Shown here piece after piece: positions 1 to 8,497 of a stretch of DNA of 64,000 nucleotides. Under the pieces are notes generated by a model that saw nothing but the letters and a program-made list of their open reading frames with translations, searched no databases and was not told where the DNA came from. The position numbers and the translations under genes were made by a program. The first letter of the stretch is position 1. Every line of letters starts with the position of its first letter. The DNA is from Saccharicrinis sp963677245 (GTDB lineage Bacteria > Bacteroidota > Bacteroidia > Bacteroidales > Marinilabiliaceae). The DNA is taken from the NCBI GenBank assembly GCA_963677245.1, contig OY781921.1, positions 806,001-870,000 of the forward strand. The letters are read 5' to 3'.

Positions 1-213
1 TGTACGGTCACCAATAATTCCCATAATAGGATCATTGGCCGTATCCCAAATTCGGGTTAGCAAAAACATCGTTCCGGCTGCAGCAGCAGAAATTTCAAAA
101 ACATCGGTATAGAAAATAGCCAGGTAAATGGAAAAAATTTTCCAATACATTGAAGATGCAGCATCCCCAAAGCCATAGCCTATTTTCTCCTTCAAAGAGA
201 CTTTATTTGACAT
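1..213 (-). CDS. GPH/MFS-type sugar:cation symporter, N-terminal part only
   Basis: The gene runs off the left edge, so only the first 71 residues are visible. They begin MSNKVSLKEKIGYGFGDAAS and continue with a first membrane segment (IFSIYLAIFYTDVF) and the signature RIWDTANDPIMGIIGD. This N-terminal pattern (GYGxGD, then WDxxNDPxMG) is typical of glycoside-pentoside-hexuronide symporters (MFS_2 family), inner-membrane carriers that import sugars or oligosaccharides with Na+ or H+. It lies downstream of the GH130 phosphorylase on the same strand, 75 bp away, so the pair could import and phosphorolyse a mannosyl-glucose-type disaccharide. Substrate is inferred from context only. A hairpin lies in the gap just before this gene. 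Confidence 0.8.
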   Translation of the reverse strand, partial: MSNKVSLKEKIGYGFGDAASSMYWKIFSIYLAIFYTDVFEISAAAAGTMFLLTRIWDTANDPIMGIIGDRT

Positions 214-237
214 AGATTCAGATCTAATAATTAAAAG

Positions 238-255
238 CTTCTGTCGTTACAGAAG
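238..255 (-). promoter_or_regulatory. Stem-loop between GH130 and transporter genes
   Basis: A perfect 7-bp inverted repeat, CTTCTGT-CGTT-ACAGAAG, has a 4-nt loop. Read on the minus strand it is followed by CTTTTAATT, giving a weak terminator or attenuator shape 25 nt before the transporter start. It could reduce read-through from the phosphorylase gene or stabilise its 3' end. The function is inferred. Confidence 0.45.
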
Positions 256-288
256 TATGATGTAGATTTTTTTATTTTAAGTAAACTA

Positions 289-1482
289 TTAATCCCTTAA
301 CAGATTCATATAATTCTGATTTTTATCTATTAGATTATTAATTGTTTGAACACTTAAGTGAGAATGCAATTGATCTTCCGGTGTATTGATACAATAATCC
401 AATAATTGTTCAATGGAGGTAATTGCCACATGCATTCGGGTATCTGAAGAGGCATAATAAATATGTACCTTACCATCGTCATCTGCAATCCATCCATTTG
501 AAAACGTAACATTTGATACATCTCCAACTCGCTCGTCCTTTAATGGGCCAATAAAGTGTCCATTGGGTTTATGTGTTACCAACCAGGGTTTTTCAAGGTC
601 AGTCATGAATACATACAAAGTATAACGTAAACCGGCAGCAGTATTTCTGACACCATGTGCCAACTGAAGCCATCCCTTTTCGGTTTTAATGGGCGCCGGG
701 CCTAATCCATTTTTGACTTCATATATGGTATGATAGGTTTTAGCGTCAACGATAACTTCCTCTTTCACTTCCGGTTTTGTTATACTTTCTGATAATCCAA
801 ACCCAATACCACCACCTTTTCCGGTATCAATAAAACTATCCTGTGGCCTGGTATAAAACGCATATTTTCCTTCAACTAAATGAGGAAACAAGACGACATT
901 ACGTTGCTGACCGGTTGTTGAAATCAGATCCGGTAAACGCTCCCACGATTTTAAATCTTTAGTTCGTGCAATTCCAGCTGCAGCAACCGCACTACTGGTA
1001 TCACCATCCGGAGCATTGGGATCTTTCCGTTCTGTGCAAAAAACACCATAAATCCACCCATCGTCATGTTGTGTTAATCGCATATCATATACATTGGTAT
1101 CCGGATTTTCTGTTTGCGGAAGTGTAATTGGTTTATCCCAAAAACGAAATCCATCCACTCCATTATCACTCTCTGCAATAGCAAAAAAAGATTTTCTATC
1201 GTTTCCCTCTACACGTACAGCTAATAAATATTTACCATTAAATTTGATGGCTCCCGCATTAAATGTTGCATTAAATCCTATGCGCTCCATTAAAAATGGA
1301 TTTGTTGTTTTATTTAAATCAAATCGCCAATGCAAAGGCACATGATCGCGAGTTAAAATTGGAAATTTATATCTAGAAAATATTCCGTTTTCACTAAATA
1401 ACTCTTCATTCTTTCGATGAATAATTTCGTCATGCTTCTGCTTTATCAATTGAAGTCTCGATTCAAACAAGTTATCGTTCAT
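289..1482 (-). CDS. GH130 4-O-beta-D-mannosyl-D-glucose phosphorylase
   Basis: This 397-residue cytoplasmic protein has no signal peptide and closely matches what I know of the Bacteroides mannosylglucose phosphorylase (GH130 subfamily 1). Visible conserved stretches are NPFLMERIGFNATFNAGAIK (61-80), VRVEGNDRKSFF (89-100), VYDMRLT with the likely general acid Asp133, the phosphate-binding region RPQDSFIDTGKGGG, and HGVRNTAAGLRY. The family splits mannosyl-glucose with phosphate into mannose-1-phosphate and glucose, ending the route of beta-mannan degradation that runs through mannobiose 2-epimerase. No epimerase is in view. ATG at 1482 is the only sensible start. The gene precedes the sugar symporter and is divergent from the AraC regulator, a likely controller. 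Confidence 0.88.
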   Translation of the reverse strand: MNDNLFESRLQLIKQKHDEIIHRKNEELFSENGIFSRYKFPILTRDHVPLHWRFDLNKTTNPFLMERIGFNATFNAGAIKFNGKYLLAVRVEGNDRKSFFAIAESDNGVDGFRFWDKPITLPQTENPDTNVYDMRLTQHDDGWIYGVFCTERKDPNAPDGDTSSAVAAAGIARTKDLKSWERLPDLISTTGQQRNVVLFPHLVEGKYAFYTRPQDSFIDTGKGGGIGFGLSESITKPEVKEEVIVDAKTYHTIYEVKNGLGPAPIKTEKGWLQLAHGVRNTAAGLRYTLYVFMTDLEKPWLVTHKPNGHFIGPLKDERVGDVSNVTFSNGWIADDDGKVHIYYASSDTRMHVAITSIEQLLDYCINTPEDQLHSHLSVQTINNLIDKNQNYMNLLRD

Positions 1483-1837
1483 GGTAAATCATTATTTTAT
1501 AATCAATTCTTTTATAGAATGTATGAATGATTGATGAAGGTAAAAACAAGTACTTATTGTACTTAGTACACAAATGTATTTATCGCTACATATTTACACA
1601 AGTATTAATCTATCACACAATTGTACTATTCTATCATTCGATAATTGAAATATAGAAGTGTATTATGATATTTTACTTACACAACTTATTTAGCCTTACA
1701 AATACATTTCATTAAATATCAATATAATACACAATCTACCCCAATCAACTAATATACATTTTGATACTTAATTATTAACAAATAAACATGTACTATTTAA
1801 GCACTATTCTTAAATTTGAAAGAAAACTACAACACTA
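1483..1837. promoter_or_regulatory. Divergent intergenic region between GH130 and AraC genes
   Basis: This 355-bp AT-rich gap holds the promoters of the two divergent units and no credible gene. On the minus strand, TACATTTG (1571-1578) fits the Bacteroidota -7 box TAnnTTTG, with CTTG (1599-1602) as a weak -33 element 20 bp upstream. The 13-bp palindrome TGTAC-TTA-GTACA (1558-1570) directly follows the -7 box, where a repressor would sit. Further TTGTACT or TGTACT copies occur near 1622 and 1790. The AraC protein is the obvious candidate to bind. Promoter and operator calls are inferences from pattern and position. Confidence 0.4.
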
Positions 1838-2716
1838 ATGGCAAGCCAAATTCACAGAGAAATAACCCCTTTAAAAGAAAACGATTGCTTTTTGGTTTTT
1901 GACCGGGAAAGAACGGCTTTTACATATCCTATTCATTTTCATCCTGAATTTGAAATTAACTTTATTCAAAACGCAAAAGGAGGAAAACGCATTATTGGAG
2001 ATCATATTGGAATTATTGACGACAGAGAACTTGTTATGGTAGGTTCCAATGTATACCATGGCTGGGAGAACCATCAAAATAACAGCGATGATTTATTACA
2101 TGAAATAACTATTCAATTCCCGCAGGAACTATTTAGTAATAATGCACTTGACAGAAACCTTCTTCAGCCCATTAAAGAGCTTCTTCATAATGCACAAAGG
2201 GGAATTTTATTTTCGCAGGAAACAATACAAAAAGTAGAGCCTCGATTACAAGCCTTAAGTTTAAAACATGGATTCGACAGCTTTTTAGAGTTTCAATCGC
2301 TTTTGTACGATTTGGCCATTTCTCGAGATCAGCAACTATTAACAAACATGTCGTTTCTACGGAAAAATGATTTTCATAATAGCGAACGTATTGAAACTAT
2401 ATACACCTATATTAAAGATAATTACAATAAAAAAATTAAGCTTGAAGATGCTGCCCAAAAAGCTAATATGACAGTTATCTCTTTTAGCAGACTAATTAAA
2501 CTTCGCACAGGAAAATCCTTTGTTGATTTTGTAAATGAAATTAGATTGGGTTATGCCACCCGCATGCTAATTGAAACCAACAAAAGCATTGGCGAAGTTT
2601 GCTTCGAATGTGGTTTTAATAATATCTCTAATTTTAATCGCATATTTAAAAAACGACAAGGTTGTACACCTTCTGAATTCAGGGTAAATTTTTCGGGAAC
2701 TAAAAGTGTTTTTTAA
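1838..2716 (+). CDS. AraC-family transcriptional regulator with N-terminal cupin
   Basis: The protein has 292 residues. The N-terminal half (about 15-110) has the HxHPEFE and YHGWE pattern of a cupin sugar-sensing domain (YPIHFHPEFEINFI). The C-terminal 100 residues form a double helix-turn-helix: KIKLEDAAQKANMTVISFSR, then SIGEVCFECGFNNISNFNRI and the closing GCTPSEFR signature of AraC/XylS. It should bind DNA in the cytoplasm in response to a sugar. It is divergent from the GH130-symporter unit and 138 bp upstream of the NUDIX regulator, so control of the GH130 unit is the simplest reading. The ligand is unknown. Confidence 0.9.
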   Translation: MASQIHREITPLKENDCFLVFDRERTAFTYPIHFHPEFEINFIQNAKGGKRIIGDHIGIIDDRELVMVGSNVYHGWENHQNNSDDLLHEITIQFPQELFSNNALDRNLLQPIKELLHNAQRGILFSQETIQKVEPRLQALSLKHGFDSFLEFQSLLYDLAISRDQQLLTNMSFLRKNDFHNSERIETIYTYIKDNYNKKIKLEDAAQKANMTVISFSRLIKLRTGKSFVDFVNEIRLGYATRMLIETNKSIGEVCFECGFNNISNFNRIFKKRQGCTPSEFRVNFSGTKSVF

Positions 2717-2823
2717 TCTACGCTTACATCTGCCCAAGTACCTCAGTACACACTTATTCTTAGAATATTAGAAAGACTACCTCTTTATTTTAAATGGAAT
2801 TAATTTGCTATTTCGAATTCTTT

Positions 2824-2842
2824 TAACGTATTTTGTACGTTA
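2824..2842. promoter_or_regulatory. Perfect palindromic operator candidate before the NUDIX regulator
   Basis: TAACGTA-TTTTG-TACGTTA is a perfect 7+5+7 inverted repeat ending 12 bp before the regulator's ATG. Its position suits autorepression. A copy with the same 5-bp spacing, an intact left arm and a 4-of-7 right arm lies at 3514-3532, before the SDR/uxuA genes, suggesting one regulator controls both. Binding by the NUDIX protein is inferred. Confidence 0.6.
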
Positions 2843-2854
2843 TATTATTATTAG

Positions 2855-3493
2855 ATGGAACAATCCAATTTATATTTATCTGTTGACTGTGTAATTTTAG
2901 GTTTCGAAGATGCCCAATTAAAAGCACTCTTGATTAAACGAGATAAAGAACCTGAAAAAGATAAATGGTCACTTCCCGGAGCCTATGTTCACACCGATGA
3001 AAACATAGATAATGCTGCTAAAAGAATTCTGAATGAACTAACAGGTATTCACGATGTATTCTTATCTCAAATTGGTGTTTTTGGAGAGGTGAACAGATAT
3101 CCTGAAAAACGTGTTGTTTCCATTTTATATTGTGCTTTGATTAGTCCGGAATTATTTGAATTAATGGCCGGATCGCACGCCAAAGAAGTGGCATGGAAAA
3201 ACCTTTCTGAAATTAATGTATTGCCCTTTGATCATAATAAAATGTTGAATACATCCATGCAATGGCTAAAAAACGAAATTTGGCGAAAACCGATTTTACA
3301 AAATTTATTACCGGAGAAATTTCCTCTAAATCAAATGCAAGAATTGTATCAATCTTTATTGCAAACTACGATCGATAATAGAAACTTTAGGAAGAAAGTC
3401 ATTTCGCAGGAATTAGTAGAAAGACTAAATGAGAAAACCAAAGGAGGTCAGCAACGACCTGCCTATTTATATAAACTCAAATCGCCCAATTAA
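2855..3493 (+). CDS. NUDIX-type transcriptional regulator (NrtR/AraR-like)
   Basis: The 212 residues form an N-terminal NUDIX fold (about 5-140) followed by a winged-helix domain (about 150-208, with the closing GGQQRPAYLYKLK). The NUDIX box is degenerate: where hydrolases have REUXEEXGU, this protein has RILNELTGI, which lacks the catalytic glutamate after Arg. It is therefore a sensor rather than a hydrolase, as known for NrtR and for the Bacteroides arabinose regulator AraR. It sits directly before the SDR and uxuA genes and carries a palindrome at its own promoter, so it is likely a repressor of uronate catabolism lifted by a pathway sugar. The ligand is not known. Confidence 0.85.
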   Translation: MEQSNLYLSVDCVILGFEDAQLKALLIKRDKEPEKDKWSLPGAYVHTDENIDNAAKRILNELTGIHDVFLSQIGVFGEVNRYPEKRVVSILYCALISPELFELMAGSHAKEVAWKNLSEINVLPFDHNKMLNTSMQWLKNEIWRKPILQNLLPEKFPLNQMQELYQSLLQTTIDNRNFRKKVISQELVERLNEKTKGGQQRPAYLYKLKSPN

Positions 3494-3513
3494 AAAAATT
3501 TGACCAATATCAT

Positions 3514-3532
3514 TAACGTACATATAACGCAA
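3514..3532. promoter_or_regulatory. Degenerate second copy of the NUDIX-regulator palindrome
   Basis: TAACGTA-CATAT-AACGCAA keeps the left arm of the 2824-2842 palindrome exactly and 4 of 7 bases of the right arm, with the same spacer length. It ends 10 bp before the SDR start codon, overlapping its ribosome-binding region. This fits a weaker operator for the same regulator. Confidence 0.4.
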
Positions 3533-3542
3533 AATAAAAAAC

Positions 3543-4349
3543 ATGTTTGACTTATCAGGAAAAGTAGCCGTTGTTACAGGCGGAGGCGGTGTTTTAGGTG
3601 GAAGCATTGCCAATAGTTTAATTGAAGCTGGTGTTAAAGTAGCCGTACTTGACATTCGCGAAGAAAACGTAAATAACAGAGTTGAAGAACTAAAAGCTAA
3701 AGGCGGAGATGCCATTGGATATGTTTCGAGTGTTCTGGATATGGACGAACTGAAAAAAACAAGACAGGAACTTATTGATCAATGGGGCAAAGTTGATATC
3801 TTGATAAATGCAGCAGGCGGAAATTTACCTGGAGCTACACTTACTGAAGAACAAACTGTTTTCGATATGAAAATTGACGATTTTCAGAAAGTAACTGATC
3901 TTAATTTAAACGGAACCGTTTATCCTTGTCTTGTATTTGGAGAAGCGATGGCAGAGCAAGGCGAAGGAAGTATCATCACGATTTCATCGATGGCTACCTA
4001 CTCAGCTATAACTAGGGTTTTAGGTTATTCCGTAGCAAAAACGGGTATTAATATTTTTACTCAATGGATGGCGATGGAAATGGCCACTAAATTCAACGAA
4101 AAAATCAGAGTAAATGCCATTGCACCAGGATTCTTCATTGGTGATCAAAATCGAAAAGTATTAATTAATCCAGACGGTAGTTACACAGAAAGAAGTAAAA
4201 AAGTGTTGGCCAGAACACCTATGAATCGCTTTGGTGATATTAAAGAATTAAATGGAGCAGTTCAATTCCTTTGCTCTGAGGCTGCCTCATTTATTACAGG
4301 TGTAATATTACCTGTAGATGGAGGCTTTAGTTCTTATAGCGGCGTTTAG
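3543..4349 (+). CDS. SDR oxidoreductase, probable D-mannonate (fructuronate) oxidoreductase
   Basis: This 268-residue classical short-chain dehydrogenase has the Rossmann glycine motif TGGGGVLGG (12-20), the NAAGG motif, catalytic Ser in ISSMATYSA, and the YSVAK catalytic pair, followed by the RVNAIAPGFF loop. SDRs of this kind sit beside uxuA in many Bacteroidota and reduce fructuronate to mannonate, the step just before UxuA. The substrate is inferred from that pairing. The gap to uxuA is 49 bp, so the two are almost certainly one transcript, probably controlled by the NUDIX regulator upstream. Confidence 0.8.
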   Translation: MFDLSGKVAVVTGGGGVLGGSIANSLIEAGVKVAVLDIREENVNNRVEELKAKGGDAIGYVSSVLDMDELKKTRQELIDQWGKVDILINAAGGNLPGATLTEEQTVFDMKIDDFQKVTDLNLNGTVYPCLVFGEAMAEQGEGSIITISSMATYSAITRVLGYSVAKTGINIFTQWMAMEMATKFNEKIRVNAIAPGFFIGDQNRKVLINPDGSYTERSKKVLARTPMNRFGDIKELNGAVQFLCSEAASFITGVILPVDGGFSSYSGV

Positions 4350-4398
4350 TCAAATCTTAAGATTAAAAATCCACATCATTAATTATATAAAACAAATT

Positions 4399-5601
4399 AT
4401 GGCTTTAGAAAAAACCTGGCGTTGGTTTGGAGAAAAGGATAACATTACGCTCGATATGTTAGCACAAATGGGCGTAGAAGGTGTAATTACAGCGCTTCAT
4501 CATATTCCCAACGGGGAAGTGTGGCCGATTGACGAAATCTTAAAGGTAAAAAACGCCATTGAATCCCATGGCATGCGATGGAGTGTTGTGGAAAGTTTAC
4601 CTGTGAGTGAAGGCATTAAAATCTGTTCGGAAGACAGGCCTCGTTTGATTGAAAATTATCAGCAATCTGTGAAGAACTTGGGCGCATGTGGTATCGATAC
4701 AATCTGCTATAATTTTATGCCTGTGTTGGATTGGGCCAGAACTGATTTGCACTATAAATTACAAAATGGTGGCGAATCTATGTATTTTGATTTCCCCACT
4801 TTTGTTGCTTTTGACGCCTATATTTTAAAGCGTCCCAATGCCGAAAAAGATTACCCTACGGATATTGTAGAAAAGGCAAAAGAAGTTTTTGCAAAGATGA
4901 CTGAAGAAGAAGCCGAAAAGCTGGCTTACAATATTATTGTAGTCACACAGGGTTTTATTGATGGTGTTGTGGACGGAAGTGTTCCGGATCCTAAAGCCTT
5001 ATTTCTGGAATTTATTGAAAGATATAAGAATTACGATAAAAGCAAGATGCGTGAGAATCTGAAGAGGTTTCTGGATGATATAATTCCTATTGCGGAAGGA
5101 GCTGGTGTAAAATTAGCGATTCATCCGGATGATCCTCCTTTTCCTGTGCTTGGTTTACCTCGCATTATTGGTCAGATGGATGATTATGAATGGTTATTTA
5201 AAGCCAATTCTTCTCCTAACAATGGAATTACTTTTTGTGCCGGATCCTTATCTGCCCGAAAAGAAAATAATTTGTTAGAAATCATAAATAAATGTGCCGA
5301 TAAGATTCACTTTGTGCATTTAAGAAATACCCATCTTTTACCGGATGGTAGCTTTTATGAATCCGGTCATCTATCAGGTAGTCAGAAGATGGTAAACCTG
5401 ATGACAGCCTTATTAAAAGAACAAAAAAGGCGTATTCAATCCGGCAGAAAAGATACACAAATGCCTGTTCGCCCAGATCATGGTATCAAAATGCTTGGAG
5501 ACTACGATCATGCCTATAATCCCGGATATCCACTAATCGGCAGACTAAAAGGACTGGCCGAACTAGATGGTTTAATGAATGGTATTGAGGCATTTATTTA
5601 A
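4399..5601 (+). CDS. uxuA: Mannonate dehydratase UxuA
   Basis: The protein has 400 residues, close to the usual 390-400 for UxuA. It opens MALEKTWRWFGEKDNITLDM and contains GVEGVITALHHIPNGEVWP, the LAIHPDDPP metal-binding stretch, HFVHLRNTH, and the C-terminal RPDHGIKMLGD, all hallmarks of the Mn/Fe-dependent enzyme. It converts D-mannonate to 2-keto-3-deoxygluconate in glucuronate catabolism. An in-frame ATG at 4318 would overlap the SDR gene by 32 bp and add a 27-residue tail unlike the family. The start at 4399 matches the conserved N-terminus. A strong bidirectional terminator follows. Confidence 0.95.
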   Translation: MALEKTWRWFGEKDNITLDMLAQMGVEGVITALHHIPNGEVWPIDEILKVKNAIESHGMRWSVVESLPVSEGIKICSEDRPRLIENYQQSVKNLGACGIDTICYNFMPVLDWARTDLHYKLQNGGESMYFDFPTFVAFDAYILKRPNAEKDYPTDIVEKAKEVFAKMTEEEAEKLAYNIIVVTQGFIDGVVDGSVPDPKALFLEFIERYKNYDKSKMRENLKRFLDDIIPIAEGAGVKLAIHPDDPPFPVLGLPRIIGQMDDYEWLFKANSSPNNGITFCAGSLSARKENNLLEIINKCADKIHFVHLRNTHLLPDGSFYESGHLSGSQKMVNLMTALLKEQKRRIQSGRKDTQMPVRPDHGIKMLGDYDHAYNPGYPLIGRLKGLAELDGLMNGIEAFI

Positions 5602-5619
5602 ACCCGCAACAATAAAAAA

Positions 5620-5647
5620 GCAGCAACTATGATTACACAGTTGCTGC
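5620..5647. terminator. Bidirectional rho-independent terminator between convergent units
   Basis: A perfect 9-bp stem, GCAGCAACT and AGTTGCTGC, has a 10-nt loop. On the minus strand it is followed by a TTTTTT run (5614-5619), making a strong end for the GH2 unit. On the plus strand the CCTTTCACTTT tail is weaker but usable for uxuA. Confidence 0.85.
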
Positions 5648-5677
5648 CTTTCACTTTGAGAATTTTAAACTTGGAAC

Positions 5678-8497
5678 TTATTTTACTCTAATCTGTATTT
5701 CTTTTGTTTTCAGACCATCAGATGTTGCCTTTAGCACTATTTCACCAGACTCTCCTGTAGTTTGTACGATGACTTGAGCCAAACCATTAAACAATTTTCG
5801 TTTGCTATTTTGCGCCTTGCTTATAATCTGAATCACACCCGGTTTTTTATTAGGATTATCCCATTGATGCTTTGGCTTAAAAGGAACAGACAATACAACT
5901 ATTTTATTTAAGCCTGGCTTTAAAAACTCCTTTTTGAGATTAAAAGCCACATCTTTTACATTAGAATCAAAGCTTTCATTCAATTGTATTCCATTTAAGA
6001 AAACTAATTGATGCTCTCCTAAATGATTATAATACCAGGTAAACAATTGCTCTGCGTTTGAAATACTATTTAAACTAAAAGAGGTAGTCAATACCTTTAT
6101 CGAATCGTTAGATAATTCATCTAAAATACTCCTATCAATTTCATTTAGATAAGATTGTATATCTTCATCTGAGAAATCACCTATTTCCACTTCATCCAAA
6201 ACAATCTGCTCATATTCATCTACAAATACTTCTTTTTCCAATGAAGTTGGATCGCCATTTCCCACTCCTATAATTTTTCCAGGCCCTTTAATTTCGAATT
6301 CGATTAATTGATTTGCCGTTGGAACATGATTTCCTTTTTTATCCAGCACTTCAACCGTTAACATAGCCACATCCTTTATTTTTGAATTCAGGCTAATTTT
6401 ATTGCTTGAAATTTGAATCTGACTGGCTTTTTGTGCTGTTTTTCTTTCGGATTGAAGGATGAGTTTACCTTTATTATAACCGTTCGCTTTTAATGTTCCT
6501 TTAACATATGGTACTTGCCAGGTAAGATGACCATTTTTCATCATCTTTTTCCTTCCTAAGGCTTTTCCATTTAAAGATAATTCCACCTCTTCACAATTGC
6601 TATATACCCAAACATCTATGGTATCTCCCTCTTTTCCTTGCCAATCCCAATGTGGTAAAATATGCAAAACAGGATCATTCTGCCACCATGATTTGAGATA
6701 GAAAACATTATCCTTTGGAAATCCACATAAATCCATCATACCAAAATAAGAAGTAACCGATGGCCAGTTATACGGTGTTGGTTCTCCCCTATAATCAAAA
6801 CCGGTCCATATAAACATTCCTGACAAATAATCCCTTTCGGCATAATGCTTCCAGCCTTCTTGTATAGTATACCAGCCTTCTCTTGGTTTTAAATCATAAG
6901 CAGGCTTATAATGCCTCGCGTCATCTTCAAAATAAATACCTCGTGTAGCAAAAGTCGATCCCTCTTCGGTTCCAATGCTTGGTTGATTCGGAAATTTTAT
7001 GTGGTGTTCATCAGTATCTCCATGTATTAAATAATTAAAGCCCATAATTTCAACCGAATGCGAAGAACCATATCCCCATCCTCCACTAATGGCCACATTT
7101 ACAGGTCGGGTTGAATCTATAGTTTTAGCAAAATTCTGCATAGTTTGTGTCATTCGAATACCAATTATACTACCTTCAATATCCCACTCTTCATTTCCAA
7201 TTGACCAAACAATAACTGATGGATGATTACGATCCCTTTTTATCAACCTTTCCAACTCATGTAATGCCTTTTCTGTTGTCCCCATTAATCTATTCTCATT
7301 AATAACCAGAATTCCCATTTCATCGCATAATGATAGCAATTCAGGAGTTGGAGGATTATGAGAACTTCGTATGGCATTACTTCCAAAGTTTTTAAGCTGC
7401 TGCAGGCGCCAACGAATCAGCTCATCAGGCATAGCACATCCTACACCTGCATGATCCTGATGATTATTTGTTCCTTTTAATTTTACATGCTTTCCATTTA
7501 AAAAGAATCCTTTATTTGCATCAAAACGAATGCTTCGAATACCAAATTTGGTTGCATATGAGTCTAACACTTCATCATTAACAACAACCTCGGTTATCAT
7601 GGTATGTTGATAAGGATCCTCCAAAGACCACAAGTGCGGATCTTTTAGTTTTAATATTTGTTCATATAAACCTTTTTCTAAAGGATCTAATTCCATTAAC
7701 TCACCAGAACATTCTGCTACAACTTTACTATCTGCATTTAATATCTGTTGCCTTAAATAATACTGAGAGTTTGCATTTCCTCTGTTTTCTATTTCTGTTG
7801 CAATTTTTACAATAGCCTCTCCTTCTTTAATTTCTGTAGAAATGAAAGTACCATTTTTAGGTACATGCAACGCCGGCGTTTTCCTCAACCACACATGACG
7901 ATAAATACCTGCTCCTTCATAATACCATCCTTCTTCCATCGATACATCAGTGCGCACAGCGACCACATTTTCACTATCATAATTTAAAATGTCGGTGATA
8001 TTGTAGCTAAAACTCTGATATCCGCTTGGTTCATTTCCTAAATAATGACCGTTAACCCAAACCTTTGAATCTCTGGAAACACCATCAAAGTCAAGAAATA
8101 TCTGCTTTCCTAAATCACCTTTCTCTATTCTAAATGATTTACGATACCAACCAACTGAAACATCAGGAAATCCGGGTCCTACTGCTTTATAACCATGACT
8201 ATGACTTCCCTTGGCATCAAATGGCATTTCAACAGCCCAATCATGCGGTAAATTCAACTTTCTCCACGCCCTATGATCGAAACCTATTGCAGCTGCGCCA
8301 TCTGCACCATATCTGGCTTTAGCCAAATAAGTAAAATAACTGGTTCCGGTATAAAAATCTTTGGTTTTATCAAACGGATGCCCAAAAGTAAAATACCAGT
8401 TATCATCAAAGTTTATCTTTTCTCTAAGTGTTGGTTTTTGGGCAAAACTCTGAAATAAAAAGGCACTTAATATTACAGCGATTACATACTTCATCAT
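5678..8497 (-). CDS. GH2 glycoside hydrolase, probable beta-galactosidase
   Basis: This 939-residue exported enzyme has a signal peptide ending near SFAQ. It shows the N-terminal sugar-binding jelly-roll (VGWYRKSFRIEKGDLGK, KVWVNGHYLGN), the catalytic barrel with acid/base Glu436 in SIGNEEW, and the likely nucleophile Glu511 or Glu512 in IGTEEGS. FIWTGFDYRGEPTPYNWPS is typical of Bacteroidota GH2 galactosidases. A further 300 residues hold Ig-like domains. In this locus it would remove beta-1,2-galactose from xyloglucan side chains in the periplasm. Specificity is inferred. Its ATG shares one base with the stop of the esterase upstream (TAATG), indicating translational coupling. Confidence 0.85.
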   Translation of the reverse strand: MMKYVIAVILSAFLFQSFAQKPTLREKINFDDNWYFTFGHPFDKTKDFYTGTSYFTYLAKARYGADGAAAIGFDHRAWRKLNLPHDWAVEMPFDAKGSHSHGYKAVGPGFPDVSVGWYRKSFRIEKGDLGKQIFLDFDGVSRDSKVWVNGHYLGNEPSGYQSFSYNITDILNYDSENVVAVRTDVSMEEGWYYEGAGIYRHVWLRKTPALHVPKNGTFISTEIKEGEAIVKIATEIENRGNANSQYYLRQQILNADSKVVAECSGELMELDPLEKGLYEQILKLKDPHLWSLEDPYQHTMITEVVVNDEVLDSYATKFGIRSIRFDANKGFFLNGKHVKLKGTNNHQDHAGVGCAMPDELIRWRLQQLKNFGSNAIRSSHNPPTPELLSLCDEMGILVINENRLMGTTEKALHELERLIKRDRNHPSVIVWSIGNEEWDIEGSIIGIRMTQTMQNFAKTIDSTRPVNVAISGGWGYGSSHSVEIMGFNYLIHGDTDEHHIKFPNQPSIGTEEGSTFATRGIYFEDDARHYKPAYDLKPREGWYTIQEGWKHYAERDYLSGMFIWTGFDYRGEPTPYNWPSVTSYFGMMDLCGFPKDNVFYLKSWWQNDPVLHILPHWDWQGKEGDTIDVWVYSNCEEVELSLNGKALGRKKMMKNGHLTWQVPYVKGTLKANGYNKGKLILQSERKTAQKASQIQISSNKISLNSKIKDVAMLTVEVLDKKGNHVPTANQLIEFEIKGPGKIIGVGNGDPTSLEKEVFVDEYEQIVLDEVEIGDFSDEDIQSYLNEIDRSILDELSNDSIKVLTTSFSLNSISNAEQLFTWYYNHLGEHQLVFLNGIQLNESFDSNVKDVAFNLKKEFLKPGLNKIVVLSVPFKPKHQWDNPNKKPGVIQIISKAQNSKRKLFNGLAQVIVQTTGESGEIVLKATSDGLKTKEIQIRVK

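Noticed and set aside
1094..1345. Plus-strand open frame inside the GH130 gene
   Set aside because: It is a shadow of a strongly conserved minus-strand gene and has no family features.
4318..4398. Longer UxuA start at 4318
   Set aside because: It overlaps the SDR gene and adds a tail unlike the family. The conserved N-terminus begins at the ATG at 4399.
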